DNA of 64,000 bases from Planctomyces sp. SH-PL62 (GTDB lineage: Bacteria > Planctomycetota > Planctomycetia > Planctomycetales > Planctomycetaceae), in the NCBI GenBank assembly GCA_945905295.1, contig CAMDPX010000005.1, positions 1 through 64,000 on the forward strand, in the 5' to 3' direction. The position numbers were made by a program, and so were the translations under genes. Below, piece by piece: positions 39,801 to 54,800 of the stretch. Below the pieces are notes generated by a model that was given only the letters and a program-made list of their open reading frames with translations, was not told the DNA's origin and did no database searches. Within the stretch, counting starts at the first letter, position 1. Every line of letters begins with the position of its first letter.

Positions 39801-42800
39801 CGGTCGCGGTGCGCAATGCCGGAGTTGTGGAAGCGGCAGGTTCCGTGGCCGATCTCTTCGTCGCGCAAACCGACAACTCCGTGGAGGGCTTGTTGACGGC
39901 CACGGGTGGCGGCCGCGCGACGTTCGCCGGTCTCACGGCGGCGACGACCAGCAACGTCCAAGGTTTCATCGCCGCCACGAACGCTGGTTCGGTGCTCAAT
40001 CTGCCTGACCTGGTGAGTGCGTCGGCGTCGAGCTTGGGACTGGGACTCAATGCGAATGGCGGCACAGTCCACGCGCCACGACTTGCGTCCCTCTCCGGTG
40101 AAGTCCAACTCCATGCGAACAGTGGCGGTGTCATGAATCTGCCGGCGTTGGAGTCCATCAACAATGCCACGATTCTCGTGGACGCCAACACCACGCTCGA
40201 CCTCCCGCAAGTGGCTTCGTTGAACAGCGTCGTGCTGTCCGTCTCCGGTACGAATGCGATCTTGGACCTGTCGTCCGCGACCACTTTGACGGCGACGAAT
40301 GGACGAGGATCGAATTGGACTGTCAACGGCACCGGAGCGCGGCTCGATTTCTCTGGGCTACAAAGTCTGTCCGGGTCCGAAGGGAATGAGATTCAGGCCA
40401 GCGTTTCCAGCGGTGGAGCACTCGACCTCTCGCAGGTGGATTCGATCACGGGGAACGTGGGCGTGTTCGTGGCCCATCTGAATTCGACGGTGAATCTGAC
40501 GGACTTGGACCAGTTGCGGCGCGGCGCGGACAATTCGTCGCCGACGTTGGAAGCGCTGATTGACGGACAACTCCGGCTGAATTCGGGAACGACAATCGTG
40601 ATGGACGATGCCTCGATCACGGGCTTCGACGGCACGGTGCTCGTGGGAACCTTGGAGGTTGCCACCGGCGCGACGTTGCGTTCTGGAGGACTCGTGACCG
40701 GGCAACTGGTCAATCGTGGTGTCCTCGACTTGCAGGGCACGCTGATGCTCACTGGCAACTTCACCCAAACGACAACCGGCAAGCTGCAAGTCGGTTCGTC
40801 CACGACCGAGTTCGAGCGGCTGGCGATTTCTGGCACGGCGATGCTGGACGGTGAAGTCGCCGTGTCGTCCCGTAACGGGCCGTTTGATGCCGCAGACGAC
40901 TTTTACGCCGTCTCCAACTCCGTGCATTCGGTGGTGACGTTCGGTTCGCGAACCGGTGACTTCGCGACGCGAACGCAAGACCCCGCTGGCGGACATCGTT
41001 TCGTCTTCAGTTCAGACGCGAACAGCGTGGATTTGCTCACCCAGTTATTCATCGAGAACGCCAGCGACGAGATCGATGCCGTCCCCGGCGACGGAATCGC
41101 ACGAGCGGCGTCGGGAGTGTCCTCCCTGCGATCCGCGATCATCGAAGCCAACGCGTTCGCCGGTCACGACACCATCGTGCTGGCGGCAGGCACCTACACG
41201 CTGACGATTGTCGGCGCGAACGAAGACGCGGCGGCCACGGGCGATCTCGATATCACCGGCGATCTGACGATCATCGGAGACGGAGCGGCAACGACGATTA
41301 TTGATGCGGCGGATTTGGATCGTGTGTTTGATGTGAAGTCGGGGAAGAAGCTGCGGCTGGAAGGGGTCACGGTTCGCAATGGGCGTCTGGCCGGGGGCGC
41401 GGATGGTGGCGGCATCTTGAACTCCGGCACGCTGGAGTTGGTGGGGGTGACGCTCGATAGCAATGACGTCACTGGCTCAACCTCGTCGCAAGGGGGAGCG
41501 ATTTACAACCTGGGGGCGTTGACGATCAGCGATTCGAAACTAACCAACAATACGTCGCAGGGAGCGGGCGGCTCTTTGTTCAACTTCACCGGACATACGG
41601 CGACGATTTCCAACACGACGTTTGGCTCGAATAGTTCCACCGCGCGCGGTGGCGGGGCGATCTACAACGAAAACAACGCCACGCTAGTCGTCACCGGCGG
41701 CACGTTCACGAACAACTTCGCGTCGGTGAATGGCGGAGCGATTCAGAACTTCGGCGGGACCGTCACGATCACTTCGAGCCTGATCGACCAGAACACGGTG
41801 TCGAGCGGCACCAGTGGCGGCGGATTGGCCAATCAGAGTGACGGTGTGATGACGGTGTCTTCATCGACGATCACCAGAAACTCCGGCCAGGGGGCCGGTG
41901 CTCTCTACAACGTGGACACTGCTCAAATGACGGTGACCGGCAGTTTGATTGCCAACAACACCGCCGGCAGCACCATCGTGACGAATGCCAACAGCGCGGT
42001 CATGACCATCAGCAACAGCACTTTTTCCGGCAACGTGTCGAACTCGAACAGCACCTATGGGATGATCGAGAACTACAACACGGCCACCATGCTGCTGGTG
42101 AATAACACGATCACCGGCAGTACCGTCGTGACGACGACCGATGCCGGTGGCGTGATGGTCTCTGGCGGGACGGTCACGTTACGGAACAACGTGCTCGCCG
42201 GGACGGTCAGCAATCGCCAAGACGTTGTCGGGGCCTTCATCTCAGAGGGTGGCAACTTCATCGGCAACGTCGGCACGGCGACCGGCTTCACGCAGCCGAC
42301 CGACCGCACGGGCATCAGCGGCTCGCCGCTCAACGCGCTGCTTGGTCCGTTGGTGAATTACGGTGGCCCGGCTCGAACCGGGACATTGCAAAGCACGATC
42401 GCATCGGGCAGCACACAAATCACGCTGAGCAGCGCGATCAACTTCCCAAATCTCCCGTCGTTCACCATCAAGATTGATTCCGAGCAACTGCTGGTGACGG
42501 CGGTTTCCGGGACGACCTTCACCGTGACTCGCGGAGCGAACGGCACGACTGCCGCTTCGCACAATGCCAACGCCACGGTGACGCTGTTGTCGGTTCCGAA
42601 TATCACAACCCCCGCGTTCCATTCGCCGTTGGCCGGCAGTCCGTTGATCGACGCCGGAGTGAGTGGAGCCAACGGCACGACCGACCAACGCGGAGCCGGC
42701 CGCACGCTCGATGGCAACGGCGACGGTATCGCGACCACCGACATCGGTGCGGTCGAATTCGCGTTCGTCGTGACAACGACGGCGGACACCGTCGATGTGA

Positions 42801-45800
42801 ATCCTGGAGACGGCATCGCGGCGGATGCCAGCGGCCAGACGTCGCTCCGCGCGGCGATCATGGAAGCCAATGCCAGCGCGGGTTACGACGTGATCGATCT
42901 CCCGGCTGGAACCTTTACGCTGACTCGCGCAGGAGCGAACGAAGGTGCTGCCTCGACGGGCGACCTCGATATCACGGGGGCGTTGAGCATCGTTGGCACT
43001 GGCTCAGGTTCGACGAACATCGACGGCAATCAACTGGATCGCGTCTTCCAAATATCGAGCGGCCTCAATGTCGCGTTGTCTGATCTGACGGTTCGCAACG
43101 GCAAGCAGGTGGGGCTGACAGTGGATGCGGTGGCTGTGGCGTTTGTCGGGGGCGGTGCGATTCTGAATGCGGGCAACCTCACGCTGTCGAACGCGGTGTT
43201 CACGGCGAACACGGCGGAAGGGAGTGGCGGTGCGATTTACTCGTCGGCCGGCGGCTCGCTCACGATCAACAACTCGCGGTTCACCAGCAATTCGGTGACC
43301 GGCACCGCCACCGGTGCCGAGCGAGATGGTGGTGCGATCTTTGCGAATCAGACCCCGTTGACCATCGGGTCGGGCAGTCGCTTTGAGAACAATCAAACGA
43401 CGGGACCGAATTCCTTCGGTGGTGCGATATCAGTCGGCGGCTCCACCGCCGTGATCAGTGACACGACGTTCGTGGGGAACACGTCGCCGTTTCACGGGGC
43501 GGCGATCTTCTCGGGGGTGAATACCACGTTGGAGCGAACGGTCTTTGAGAACAACGTCTCGACGGCTGGGTCCGGGGGAGCGATCCGGGCCGTGCATGGG
43601 ATCATGACCATTCGCGGCGGTCGCTTCGAGGGCAACCGAGCCAATGGCGTCGGTGGAGCCCTGCTGATCGAAGAGCCGTTGGTGATTGAGCCGGACGGCA
43701 CGACGGGCACGGTCTTTTCCGGAAACGGAAACATCAACGGCGATACTGCTGGGACGACAATCCATCTCGCCGACGGATCCACCCGGGGTCCGATTACGAT
43801 TCACGGGGCGCGGTTCGAGCACACTGGGACAGTCGCGGGCACCGACATCACCACGTTGGGCGCGCTCACTTTGCCGGTGACGATTAGCGAAAGCGTCTTC
43901 GTCGGGAACAACGTGCCCGGCAGTTCCGCCATTGATACGCCCAATTTCGGAAGCCGCTTGCTGATCGACAGCTCGACGTTCACGGGATTCTCGTCGGGAT
44001 TCCCAACGATCCTCGTGCCGACGGGCGAAGTCGAACTCCGCAACAGCACGATCTCAGAGAACACGTCCGGTTTGGACGGCGTCTTGCGTGTGTCTGGCGG
44101 CTCGCTCCTGCTCAATCACACGACGGTGGCGAACAATGTCATCAATACCGGGAATATTTTCCCCACCGATTTCGGCGTCATCACGAGTGCGGGCGGCACG
44201 GTTACGTTGCAGAACAGTCTCGTTGCCGGCTCGGTCAATCAAGTTGGCAGCACGGTGTCGGATCTCTCAGGAACCTTCATCTCGTTAGGCAACAACCTCA
44301 TCAGCAATGCCCGACTGGCGAACGGCTTCACGAACGGCGTCAACGGCGACTTGGTCGGCACGTTGGCCAGTCCCATCGACGCGAAGCTCGGAGCATTGGC
44401 GAGTAATGGCGGGCCGACTCAGACGCACGCGCTGCTGACGGGTAGTCCGGCGATCAATGCCGGAACGACAGTTGGATCGACAACGCTGGAATACGACCAG
44501 CGCGGAGCGTTGCTGTCTGCGGGAACGGCTTCGGACATCGGGGCGTTCGAGTCGGGCTTCAAGCTCTTCACCGTCAACAGCACGGCGGACAGCGTGGATG
44601 CCAATCCGGGGGATGGAATCGCGGCGGATGCTCTGGGACGCACGACTCTGCGCGCGGCGATCATGGAGGCCAATGCGCTCGCGGGGCCGGATCAGATCCT
44701 GGTTCCGATGGGCACCTATTTACTTACGCTTGCCGGGTCGAAGGAGAACGGGGCGGCGACGGGCGATCTGGATGTCGCCGGTCCGTTGAGCATCTTGGGA
44801 GCTGGCGCGGACAGCACGATCATCGACGCCAACCAATTGGACCGCGCTTTCCATGTGCAGAGTGGAGTGGCCTTCAACTTGGTGGGCACCACGGTGCGCA
44901 ACGGGCTCGCGACCAATGGCGACGACGCCGGATTGTCGTTCTTTGGTGTGGGGGTCTCGTTTGGCGGGGGCTTGTTCGCGGACACGCTCTCACAAGTGCT
45001 GATCGCGGACAGTCGCTTCACGGCCAATGTCGCGGACACGCAACTCGGCGACGGCGGCGCGATCTATGGCTTCCGCGCCACAGTCGATGTGCGTGACTCA
45101 CAATTCGACAACAATGCGGCGCAAGGTACAGGCGGAGTGCAGGTGTTTGGCGGGGCATTCCAGGGACTCAGCGGTGGGGTGCTGCGCGTCTCGGACAGTA
45201 CGTTCAACGGCAATCAAGGCCGAAGCGGCGCGGCATTGCGTGTGGACAGCGGCGCGATGCTGACGATCTCAGGAAGCACTTTCTCGAATCACTACGCATT
45301 TGCTGGTCAAGGCGGTGCGATGTTCATCAGAGAAAGCACCGCGACCATCGCCGATTCCCAGTTCTTGAACAATGTCGCCACCAATTCCGCAGGTGCCCTG
45401 CAGATCGACGCATCGCAGGTGACGATCACCCGATCGACGTTTGACGGCAATCGAGCCGACACGCAGAACGGTGGTGCGATCCGAGCGCTCACGAATAGCA
45501 ACGTCACGATCGACTCCAGTTTGTTCGTGAATAACCAGGCGGCTCAAACGGGCGGCGCGATCGTCGTTGAATCCGGCACGGTGCTCACGATTGCGGAGTC
45601 GACACTGTCGGGAAACACGGCCAACCAACAGGGCGGCGCTGTCTTCAATGACGGTGGCGAAGTGCGTTTGGAGCATCTTACGGTGACGTTGAATATCGCG
45701 CCGCGAGGTGGCGGCGTGGCCAATGCCTCCGGCGAACCGACCAACACATTCCTGACCAACACCGTCGTGGCCGGCAACACGTCGAGCATAAGCTCACCGG

Positions 45801-48800
45801 ACCTGTATCAGGACCAATCGGGCGGAGTGAACGCAGACAATTTCACTTCGGGCGGAAACAACTTCATCGGCGCGGTCTCGTTCAACATCACCGGCTTCAC
45901 GCATGGTGTGAATGGCGATGTGGTGGCAACGGTGGGCAGTCCGCTCAACGCGAACCTGGGCGCGTTGGCGGATAACGGCGGGCCGACGTTGACGCACGCA
46001 CCGTTGCTGGGGAGTCCGTTGATTGATGCAGGATCGGTCACGGACGGGGCATCCATACTACACGATCAGCGTGGCGGACCTCGGTTTGCCGACAACAACG
46101 GCGACGGGATCGCTCAATCCGATATCGGAGCAGTCGAACGGTACTTCTACGTCAACACGACCAGCGACACAGTCGATGTGAATCCCGGCGACGGCTTCGC
46201 ACTCGATGCGATCGGCAAGACGTCTCTTCGGGCGGCGGTCATGGAGGCCAATGCGTTCGCGGGGCCGGACACGATCTACGTCGAGGCGGGGACTTATCAA
46301 CTCACTCGTGCTGGTGCCAACGAAGGCGCGGCGGCCACAGGTGACCTCGATATCACGAGTTCGATCCGCCTGGTGGGTGCGAGCACGGCTGCGACCGTTT
46401 TGGATGCTCGATCCCTCGACCGCTGGTTCGATGTCGCCGCGAGTGGCACTTTGGTGTTGAGCAGTTTGACGCTGACCAATGGCCGAGCAGTCGATGGCGG
46501 GAACAGTGGTGGAGCGATTCGAAGTTCTGGGACGCTGTCGCTGAGGGACGCCGTCATCACGAACAGTCACGCGACCGGAGACGGCGGAGCCATTGATGCC
46601 ACTGCAGGTTCTCTGAACATTGAGACCAGCAGTTTCTCCGGAAATACAGCCGACCGAGGCGGTGCGGTTCACGCCGATGGCGAATTTGAGGTCAGCATCG
46701 CCACGAGTCAGTTTACCGACAACAGTGCGCGAGTTGTTGGTGCCATCGCCGCATTCCATGCCACATTGACTCTTGACTCCGTGACGTTCGTTGGGAACAG
46801 CTCGGTTGACGAGGCAGGTGCGGTCTTTATCGACGGTGTTGCGGCAAACGCCACGATCACGCGGTCAACCTTCCAGGGCAATCGATCGGGAAGAAAGGGT
46901 GGAGCGCTCGTTGTCGATGCGAGAACAATCATTGAGGACTCCTCGTTCCTGGAGAATCAAAGCGGAGGGGGCGGTGGTGCGATTAGTAACGAGGATGCGC
47001 TCGTCGTTCGTCGGACGTTGTTTCAGCACAACGTGACGACGGGCTTCAGCGGCGGAGCTTTATTGAATTTCGGAACCGTCGATGCCACCATCGAACAAAG
47101 TACGTTTGTTGAGAACGAAGTCAGAGGCGTGGCTGCTTTTGGCGGTGCGATCTCTAACGATGGCGTTGCAAGATTGGTGATCCGGCAGAGCACGTTGGCC
47201 GGTAATCGGGCGATAGGCGTTGGACCGACCAGCGGTGTCGGCGGCGGAGCGATCCTCAATCGCCGCGGATCGATCTTCCTCTTTGATTCCACGCTGAGCG
47301 GCAACTCCGTCACCGCCGGTTTTGAAGCGGATGGTGGGGCGATCATCAATGTGGAACCCGGCGGCACGGTCCACGTTGTGCGGTCGACGATTGTGAGGAA
47401 CAGGGCCTTTGGGGCAGCCGGTGCGAGCTTTTCGGGTGGAATCCATTTGGAGCGAGAAGGCGACATCTTCATCCAGGGTTCGCTGATCGCGGAAAACACT
47501 GAGGGAAGCGCGGGAAACCAAGCGCAGGATTTACGAGGAGTTTTTGTCAGCGGCGGGCACAACCTGATTGGTGTCGCGCCAGGAACCGGTGGTGGTTTCG
47601 TCAACGGCACGAATGGTGATCTCGTTGGCACCGGTGCTAATCCGATTGATCCGAAGATCGGCCCGCTGGCGTTCAATGGTGGTTTGACGCAGACGCACGC
47701 GCTGTTGGCCGGCAGTCCGGCAATTGACGCGGCAGCGGCAACGAGCGATCCATTGGCTCGCGATCAGCGCGGCGCACCGCGTCCGCAAGGCACGACGACG
47801 GATATCGGCGCGTTTGAAGTCGGTGCGAATCTGCTGTTCGTGAACAGCACGGCGGACAGCGTCGATGCGAACCCTGGCGACGGCATCGCGGCGGATGCGA
47901 ACGGCCGAGCCACGCTCCGCGCGGCGATCATGGAATCGAACGCGCTCGCCGGCGTGCAGACGATCGTGATTCCGGCCGGGACGTATCAGCTCGCGCTTGC
48001 GGGTGCGGGCGAGGACTTTGGGGCAACGGGCGATTTGGATGTCACGGCTCCGGTCGTGATCGTCGGAGACGGGCGCGGGACGACGATCATCGACGGCAAT
48101 GGACTGGATCGCGTACTCGAAATCATCAGCGGAGCCGCCTCGACGCAGATTTCGGATCTCACGATTCGCGGCGGGCGGACCAGCGGCGGTGGTGTCAACG
48201 ACGTCTCCGCCTATGGCGGTGGCATCCGGATGAGAGCATCTGCGGCGCTGACGCGGGTCGAAATCACGGACAACTTCGCCAGTCATTTGGGCGGCGGTTT
48301 GTATGTCGATATCGGTGGCCTGTTGGTGGACGTTGAGATTTCCGACAACGCTGCGGGACAAGGTGGTGGTGGTGTATTCTTCGACAACAAAACGATCGCC
48401 GCAGTGTTGCGGGTCGAAGACTCGTGGATCCACCACAACTCGGCCGTCGCTGCTGGCGGCGGATTCGAGGTGGATGGCGGACGGCTAGAGTTGTTCCGCA
48501 GTCGAGTCTCACATAATGAAGCCACCAACGGCAGTGGTGGTGGCGTTTCCATCGACCGCGGCAATTCTTCGTTCGAGATCGACGTGCTCATTGAACAGAG
48601 CCTGCTCGACGCAAACACGGCAGGTTTGCAAGGCGGGGCACTCTTCAATCGCGACCTCGGCTCGGAGAGCGCGGGCACTCTCGTCGTGAACTCGACCATC
48701 TCTGGGAACTTCGCCGACACCTCCGGTGGCGGCATACATGCCGACAGCGGAAGTGTCGAACTGCGGAACGTCACGGTCAGCGGCAACTCAACGGCCGGAT

Positions 48801-51800
48801 TGGGCGGCGGGTTGTCGCGGAGTGGCTTAGCAAGCTTGTTGTTGCTCAATACGGTCGTCGTCGGCAACTCGGCCAGCACGCCGGCCGCGTCGGATTTGAC
48901 GGCAACGACATTCACCTCCCAGGGACACAATCTGATCGGCGTGATTGGCGGAGCCACCGGCTTCACGAATGGCGTGAATGGCGATTTGGTGGGGAGCACG
49001 TCGAATCCGCTCGACGCGAAACTTGGTCCGTTGTCGGATAACGGCGGGCCGACAATGACAATGTTGCCGAGGCTCGGCAGTCCGTTGATTGATGCCGGTG
49101 ACAACACCGGGGTATCGGCTCTCGATCAGCGTGGATTGGCTCGGCGGGTTGATGGGAATGCGGATCGCGTGGCGACCGTTGATATCGGCGCGGTCGAGCA
49201 GTTTGCAGGGGCGTTGAGCGGGCGGGTCTTCTATGACGGCAATGGGGATGGGTTCCAGAATCTTAGCTTCACGGACAATTTCACGACCGGGCCGTCGGCC
49301 CTGTGGGGGAACGAACGCGGGGGTTGGATTGCCTCCGGCGGCGCGTATGTCGCACTGGCACCGTCGGGGAATCCGATCGCGTTCAGTTCGTTGCCGTTTG
49401 AGCTGAATGATTTCACTTTGGAGTTTGATGCCACGAATCTGCAAGACGGCGGTGTCGTGCTGCATTCGCCGTCGGCGGACAACGGCGTTGTGTTGGCGTT
49501 CTCCGAGGGGCAAGTCTATTGGCACATCGTGCATGATGGAGTCTTTGGACCGGCGTTGAATCGTGTCTTCAACGTGTTCACGTCGGGCGTGAGCGACCCC
49601 CATATCCGCGTCACGGTGTCTGGCGACAACTACTCGGTCTTTTTCGACGGTAGCGCGACTCCGGTGACGACGCTAACGACTTCGCAATTCACCTCCGGCC
49701 GCATGGCGCTCTTCAGCAACGCCGCGCAGAGCTTTGACAACGTGCAGCTCACGACTCCGGGGACTCTCGAATTGGGAATCGTGGGGCGAACGGTGTTCCT
49801 TGATGCGGATCGGGACGGAGTGCTCGATCCGGGCGAACGCAGCACCGTGACCTTGGCGGATGACCCGGCGACGGCGGGGGTCAATGAAGCAGGGACTTAC
49901 GTCTTCGATGATGTTGCTCCGGGCGGGTATCTCGTCCGCGAAGTCGCTCCCGCTGGCACGGTCTTCACGACGCCGCTGGGGTTGCAGCATCCCGATCCCG
50001 AATCGTTCCCGCTGTCGCGCATCGAAAGCGGCGATGGTTCGCGCGGGGTGCTCTTCAACGGCGCTCCAACGGGGGCATTCTTGGGTCGGGAAGTTGCGAG
50101 CGCGGGAGACCTCAATGCGGACGGCTTTGACGACATGGTCTTCACGACCGATCAATCGACGCACTATGTCGTGTTCGGTCGCGGCACCGCGTTTCCGGCA
50201 AACATTGATGTGACGGCGCTCGATGGAACGAATGGCTTCAAGGTCATTACGACGGGGGCCAACGAAGTCCTGACACGCGGCATCTCCGGGATTGGCGACT
50301 TCAATCATGATGGCATTGATGACCTCGCGGTGGGGGGCCAGGTCGGGGGCACGGCAAACAGCGGATTCGTGAGCATCGTCTATGGACGCTCCTCCGGTTT
50401 CGCGAGCACCGTCGATCTGGCAAGCATGAGTATTCCGCGGATCGTCGGTGTCCCCAGTAGCGGCAATAACAGCAACGGTGGCCTGACAGACATCGCGATC
50501 GGCAGTGCGGGCGACATGAACAACGACGGGATCGACGATCTGCTCTTCAGTGGGGCTCGACTCACCAACGACGGCTCAGTGTTCGTCGTGTTTGGAACGG
50601 CGGGTTCGCTGAACCTGAACTTCAATGTGAGCTCGCTCAATGGAACCAACGGCTTCCGCGTCACTGGCGTGCTCGATTCGGGAGTGGCAGTGGCGGGGGT
50701 TGGCGATGTGAACGGGGATGGGTTTGACGACATCGGTTTTGGAGCGCGTCTCGCCGATAGTCTGAATGGAGCCGGCTATGTCGTGTTCGGCAAGAGCGCT
50801 CCGTTCGCCGCGAGTTTCAGTGTCACGACGCTCAACGGCACGAACGGTTTCCAGTTGGCGGGCACGGCGCACTCGCAGATCGGTCAAGCGATCGGCGGTG
50901 GCGACATCAACGGTGACGGCTTCGGCGACGTCGTCATTGGCGGCCCCAGCTTTAGCGATGCGCGAGGCGAGGTCTTCGTCGTGTATGGTCAGGCCAACGG
51001 CTTTTCAGCAAGCATTCCGCTCGACGGCACGGGCGTGATTCGGCAGACGCGATTCACAGGCCCCGGCTCATTTGAGGCGACGGGGTTTTCGCTTGATACG
51101 CTCGACTTCAACGGAGACGGTTTTGATGACGTGGTGCTTGGTGCGTATCTCTCAAGCGTCGGCAGAGACTTTGTCGTCTTCGGAAAGTCCGACGGATTGG
51201 CCGCGCAGTTTCCGCTGGCCAGTTTGACCCCGTTCGATGATTCCACGACCGCGTACCTCACCGGCCAGTCGCCACTGCCGGGCTTTGTTTTGACCGGCGT
51301 CAGCAACGGCGATCATGCGGGCTTTGTCGCCAACGCAGGTGACGTGAATGGCGACGGCTTGGACGATCTCTTGGTCAGCGCGGCCTCTCCGGACACTCCA
51401 GGGGCAAACACGCCCGGCAAAGTCTATCTCGTCTTTGGTCAAGCTCCGCGCGGAACACACGCGCTGCGAGTCAACTCCGGCGTGGCGTCGTTCGGGGACT
51501 TCAGCAACGCAGCAGCGCTGACAATCACGGACCGGACGGCGAGCACCGCATCGGTCGCTGAAGTCACAGAAGGTGATTCGGGACAGGCGATCCTGACATT
51601 CCGCGCGGAGCTATCAACGGCGGCACCTGTGGATGTCACGTTCGTGGCGACGATCACGGGGGGAACGGCGACTGTGGGCACCGATGTTCTCGAACGGAGC
51701 GTCGTGCAGCGGACGATCGTCATTCCGGCCGGACAGACGAACGTGGATTGGAGCTATGCGGTCCCCGCAGACTTGATCGACGAGTTCGATGAGACAGTCA

Positions 51801-54800
51801 TCGTCACACTCTCGAACGTGACGGGCGCGGTTCCTCCATCCAGTGCGGCGATCACGGGCGTGATTTTCGACAACGACGCCCCGCCGGTGTTGAGCTTTGT
51901 GAATCGGTCTGTGATTGAAGGCGATATAGGCACCGTCAATCGCGCGTTCCAAGTAGCCTTGAACGCGTCCAGCGGGCGTGTGGCGACCGTCGATTACAGG
52001 TTCCTTGCCAATGCGACTCCCACTGACGGTGATGGCGTCGACTTCATCGCGACCTCCGGCACGATCACTTTCTTGCCGGGAGAAACGATTCAGAACATCT
52101 TCCTGCCCGTCATTGGGGATCTCCTTTTTGAAGGTCTGTCCGAGACGATCAGACTTGATCTCCTGAATCCGAATGGCCTCACTTTGGCCGACGGTGCCGC
52201 TTCGGGGAACTTCGAAATCCTGGATGACGACCCCGATTTGCGAGTGAACAGCACCGCGGACAAAGTGGATCTCACCGCCGGCGACGGTGTCGTCAACACG
52301 GGCGTGGCCAACGAGATCACTTTGCGAGCGGCGGTCATGACCGCCAATCAAATTGCGGGAAGCGACGAGATCGTGTTGCCAGCCGGCACGTTCACGTTCA
52401 CGTTGGGGACACGCTCGGAAGAGGCGGCAGCGTCGGGCGATCTCGACGTGACCAGCGGCTACTTGCGGATTCGTGGTGCGGGAGCGGGACTCACGATCAT
52501 TGATGCGGCGGATCTCGATCGCGTGTTTCATGTCCGCAATGGTGCGACGCTGGAATTGGTCGGCGTGACGCTGCGTAACGGCGAGCTTGGCGATACTCAG
52601 GACGGCGGTGCGATTGCGGTCGATTCGTCGGGCACGTTGATTCTGACTCAGACGGAACTCGTCGGGCACACGGCACGCACGGGCGGGGCGTTGTTCTTGC
52701 AAGCGAACTCGACACTGACGGTGTCTCAAGCGATGTTCACCGACAACACCGCGTCGGGTGCGACGGGGTTGGGTGGTGCGATCGCGACGTCTGGGGCGGG
52801 CATCACGCTCAACGTCGCTGACAGCACGTTCCAGAACAACAAGGCGATTTCTGGCGGGGCGATCTTCAGCACCGGGACGCTGACGGTCAGCGGCAGTACG
52901 TTTGAGTCGAACCGCGCGGAAGCGGTCAGCACGAATCAGTCGTCGCGCGGCGGAGCGATCTTCATGAGTTCGGGGACGACGCTGTCGATCGCGTCGAGCA
53001 CGTTCTCACAGAACTCATCGACATCGCGCGGCAGCGGACAATCGACGGGGGGTGGTGTCGCGGCGGATACGAGCACCACGGTCACGATCACGGGCAGCAC
53101 GTTCGATCACAACACGGCGACCGGGGCGGCCGGAGCGACCGGAACTACGCGGATCGGCGGCGGCTTGTGGACGCGCGGCGCGGCGACGATCTCGAACTCG
53201 ACGTTTTCGACCAACACGGCGGACTTCGACGGCGGCGGGTTGTTTCATCAGAATGGCACGCTGTCGCTCAATCATGTCACGATCGCGCGGAATGTCTCCG
53301 GCCGGAATGGCGGTGGTGTGGCTGTCGCGAGCGGTTCGGCCAGCGTGAAGAACTCGCTGATCGCCACGAACACGGCGACGACCAGCAACCCGGACGTGCA
53401 TGGCGTCTTCACCTCGCTGGGACACAACCTGATCGGCAATCGCGGACTGGTGACGAGCTTCACTGCCGGGCAGAACGGCGATCTGGTCGGTGAAACGGGA
53501 GCGGTCATTGATCCGAAGCTGCTCGATCTCGCGAACAACGGCGGGCCGACCAGGACGCACGCGCTGGAGGTTCGGCAAATCGGGGTGTCCGTCGTCTTCA
53601 GTCCGGCGGTCGATGCCGGTGACGACACGGATGCGCCGCAATTCGATCAGCGCGGATTTGCACGCGACGTTGATGGCCGGGATCTCGGCACGGCCACGGT
53701 CGATATCGGCGCGTTCGAGTTGCCGCTCAATCGGCGACCGACGCTCGCGGCGCAGAATTTCACGATCAATGAGAACTCGGCGCAGGGTACGCTGATCGGC
53801 CGCGTGGCCTTCGGCGATCCGGATGGCAATCTGCGTTCGATCGCGATCACGGACGGCGACCGCGATGACTTCACGTTCGATGCCGTGACCGGCGACCTGT
53901 TCGTCAAGACGCCGCTCGACTTTGAAGGCGATGCGTCGTACTCGCTGACGCTGCGAGCAACCGACACGGCAGACCTGTTCCGCGACGCGGTGATCACGAT
54001 CAACGTGGCGAACGTCAACGAGCGGCCCGTGCTGGTGGGAAGCGGACTCGATAATCGGTCGCGGCGCGACGGGGACGAACCGGAGACCGTTGACCTGTCG
54101 CCGCTGTTCGTGGACCCGGACAACGGCGACACGCTGACGTTCAGCCTCGTGGCCAGCACCAATCCGGCGCTCGTCGATGTGCGGCTCATTAACGGCCATG
54201 AATTGTCGTTCGAGTATCTCGACTATTCTGCCGGCCAGAACCGCAGCCCGGCGACCGTCACGGTGCGAGCGACGGACGCTGGCGGCTTGCAGGTCGCGGA
54301 CACGTTCACCGTCACGGTCGCGCCGCAGCAGACGTTCGAGTACGCGCTCGTGATCACGCGCGACATCACGCCGCAAGTCACGGCCGAGACGTTGCCGACG
54401 TCGCTGACTTCAGTGCTTGAGGGAGCGGATTACTTTGTTGAGGTGTGGGTCCGCGACCGGCTGGTCGTCGGTCATCCCGATTTCCCGATCACGCTTAACG
54501 AATTCGAGGCGACGGAAGGGATCCTCGCGGCTGGTGTTGATCTGCGGTTCGACCCCAGCTTGTCGATGTTCCTGGAAGTGGTCGAGTCGGGTGTCTTCAG
54601 CACGGCGTCCTCGGACCCGGTCGATCCGGACGCCGCGCCCGTCAACAATCTGCGCGGGCTGATCAACAACCTGCGCGGCGAGATTCTCGGCTCGGACCCG
54701 GACCCGGAGACTGCTGGAAAGTTTGGCCGAGTCGGTGCTGCTCGATTCCGTGCGACCGGATTGGGTCTGCAAACATTCGCACTCGATCTGACCGGCGACG

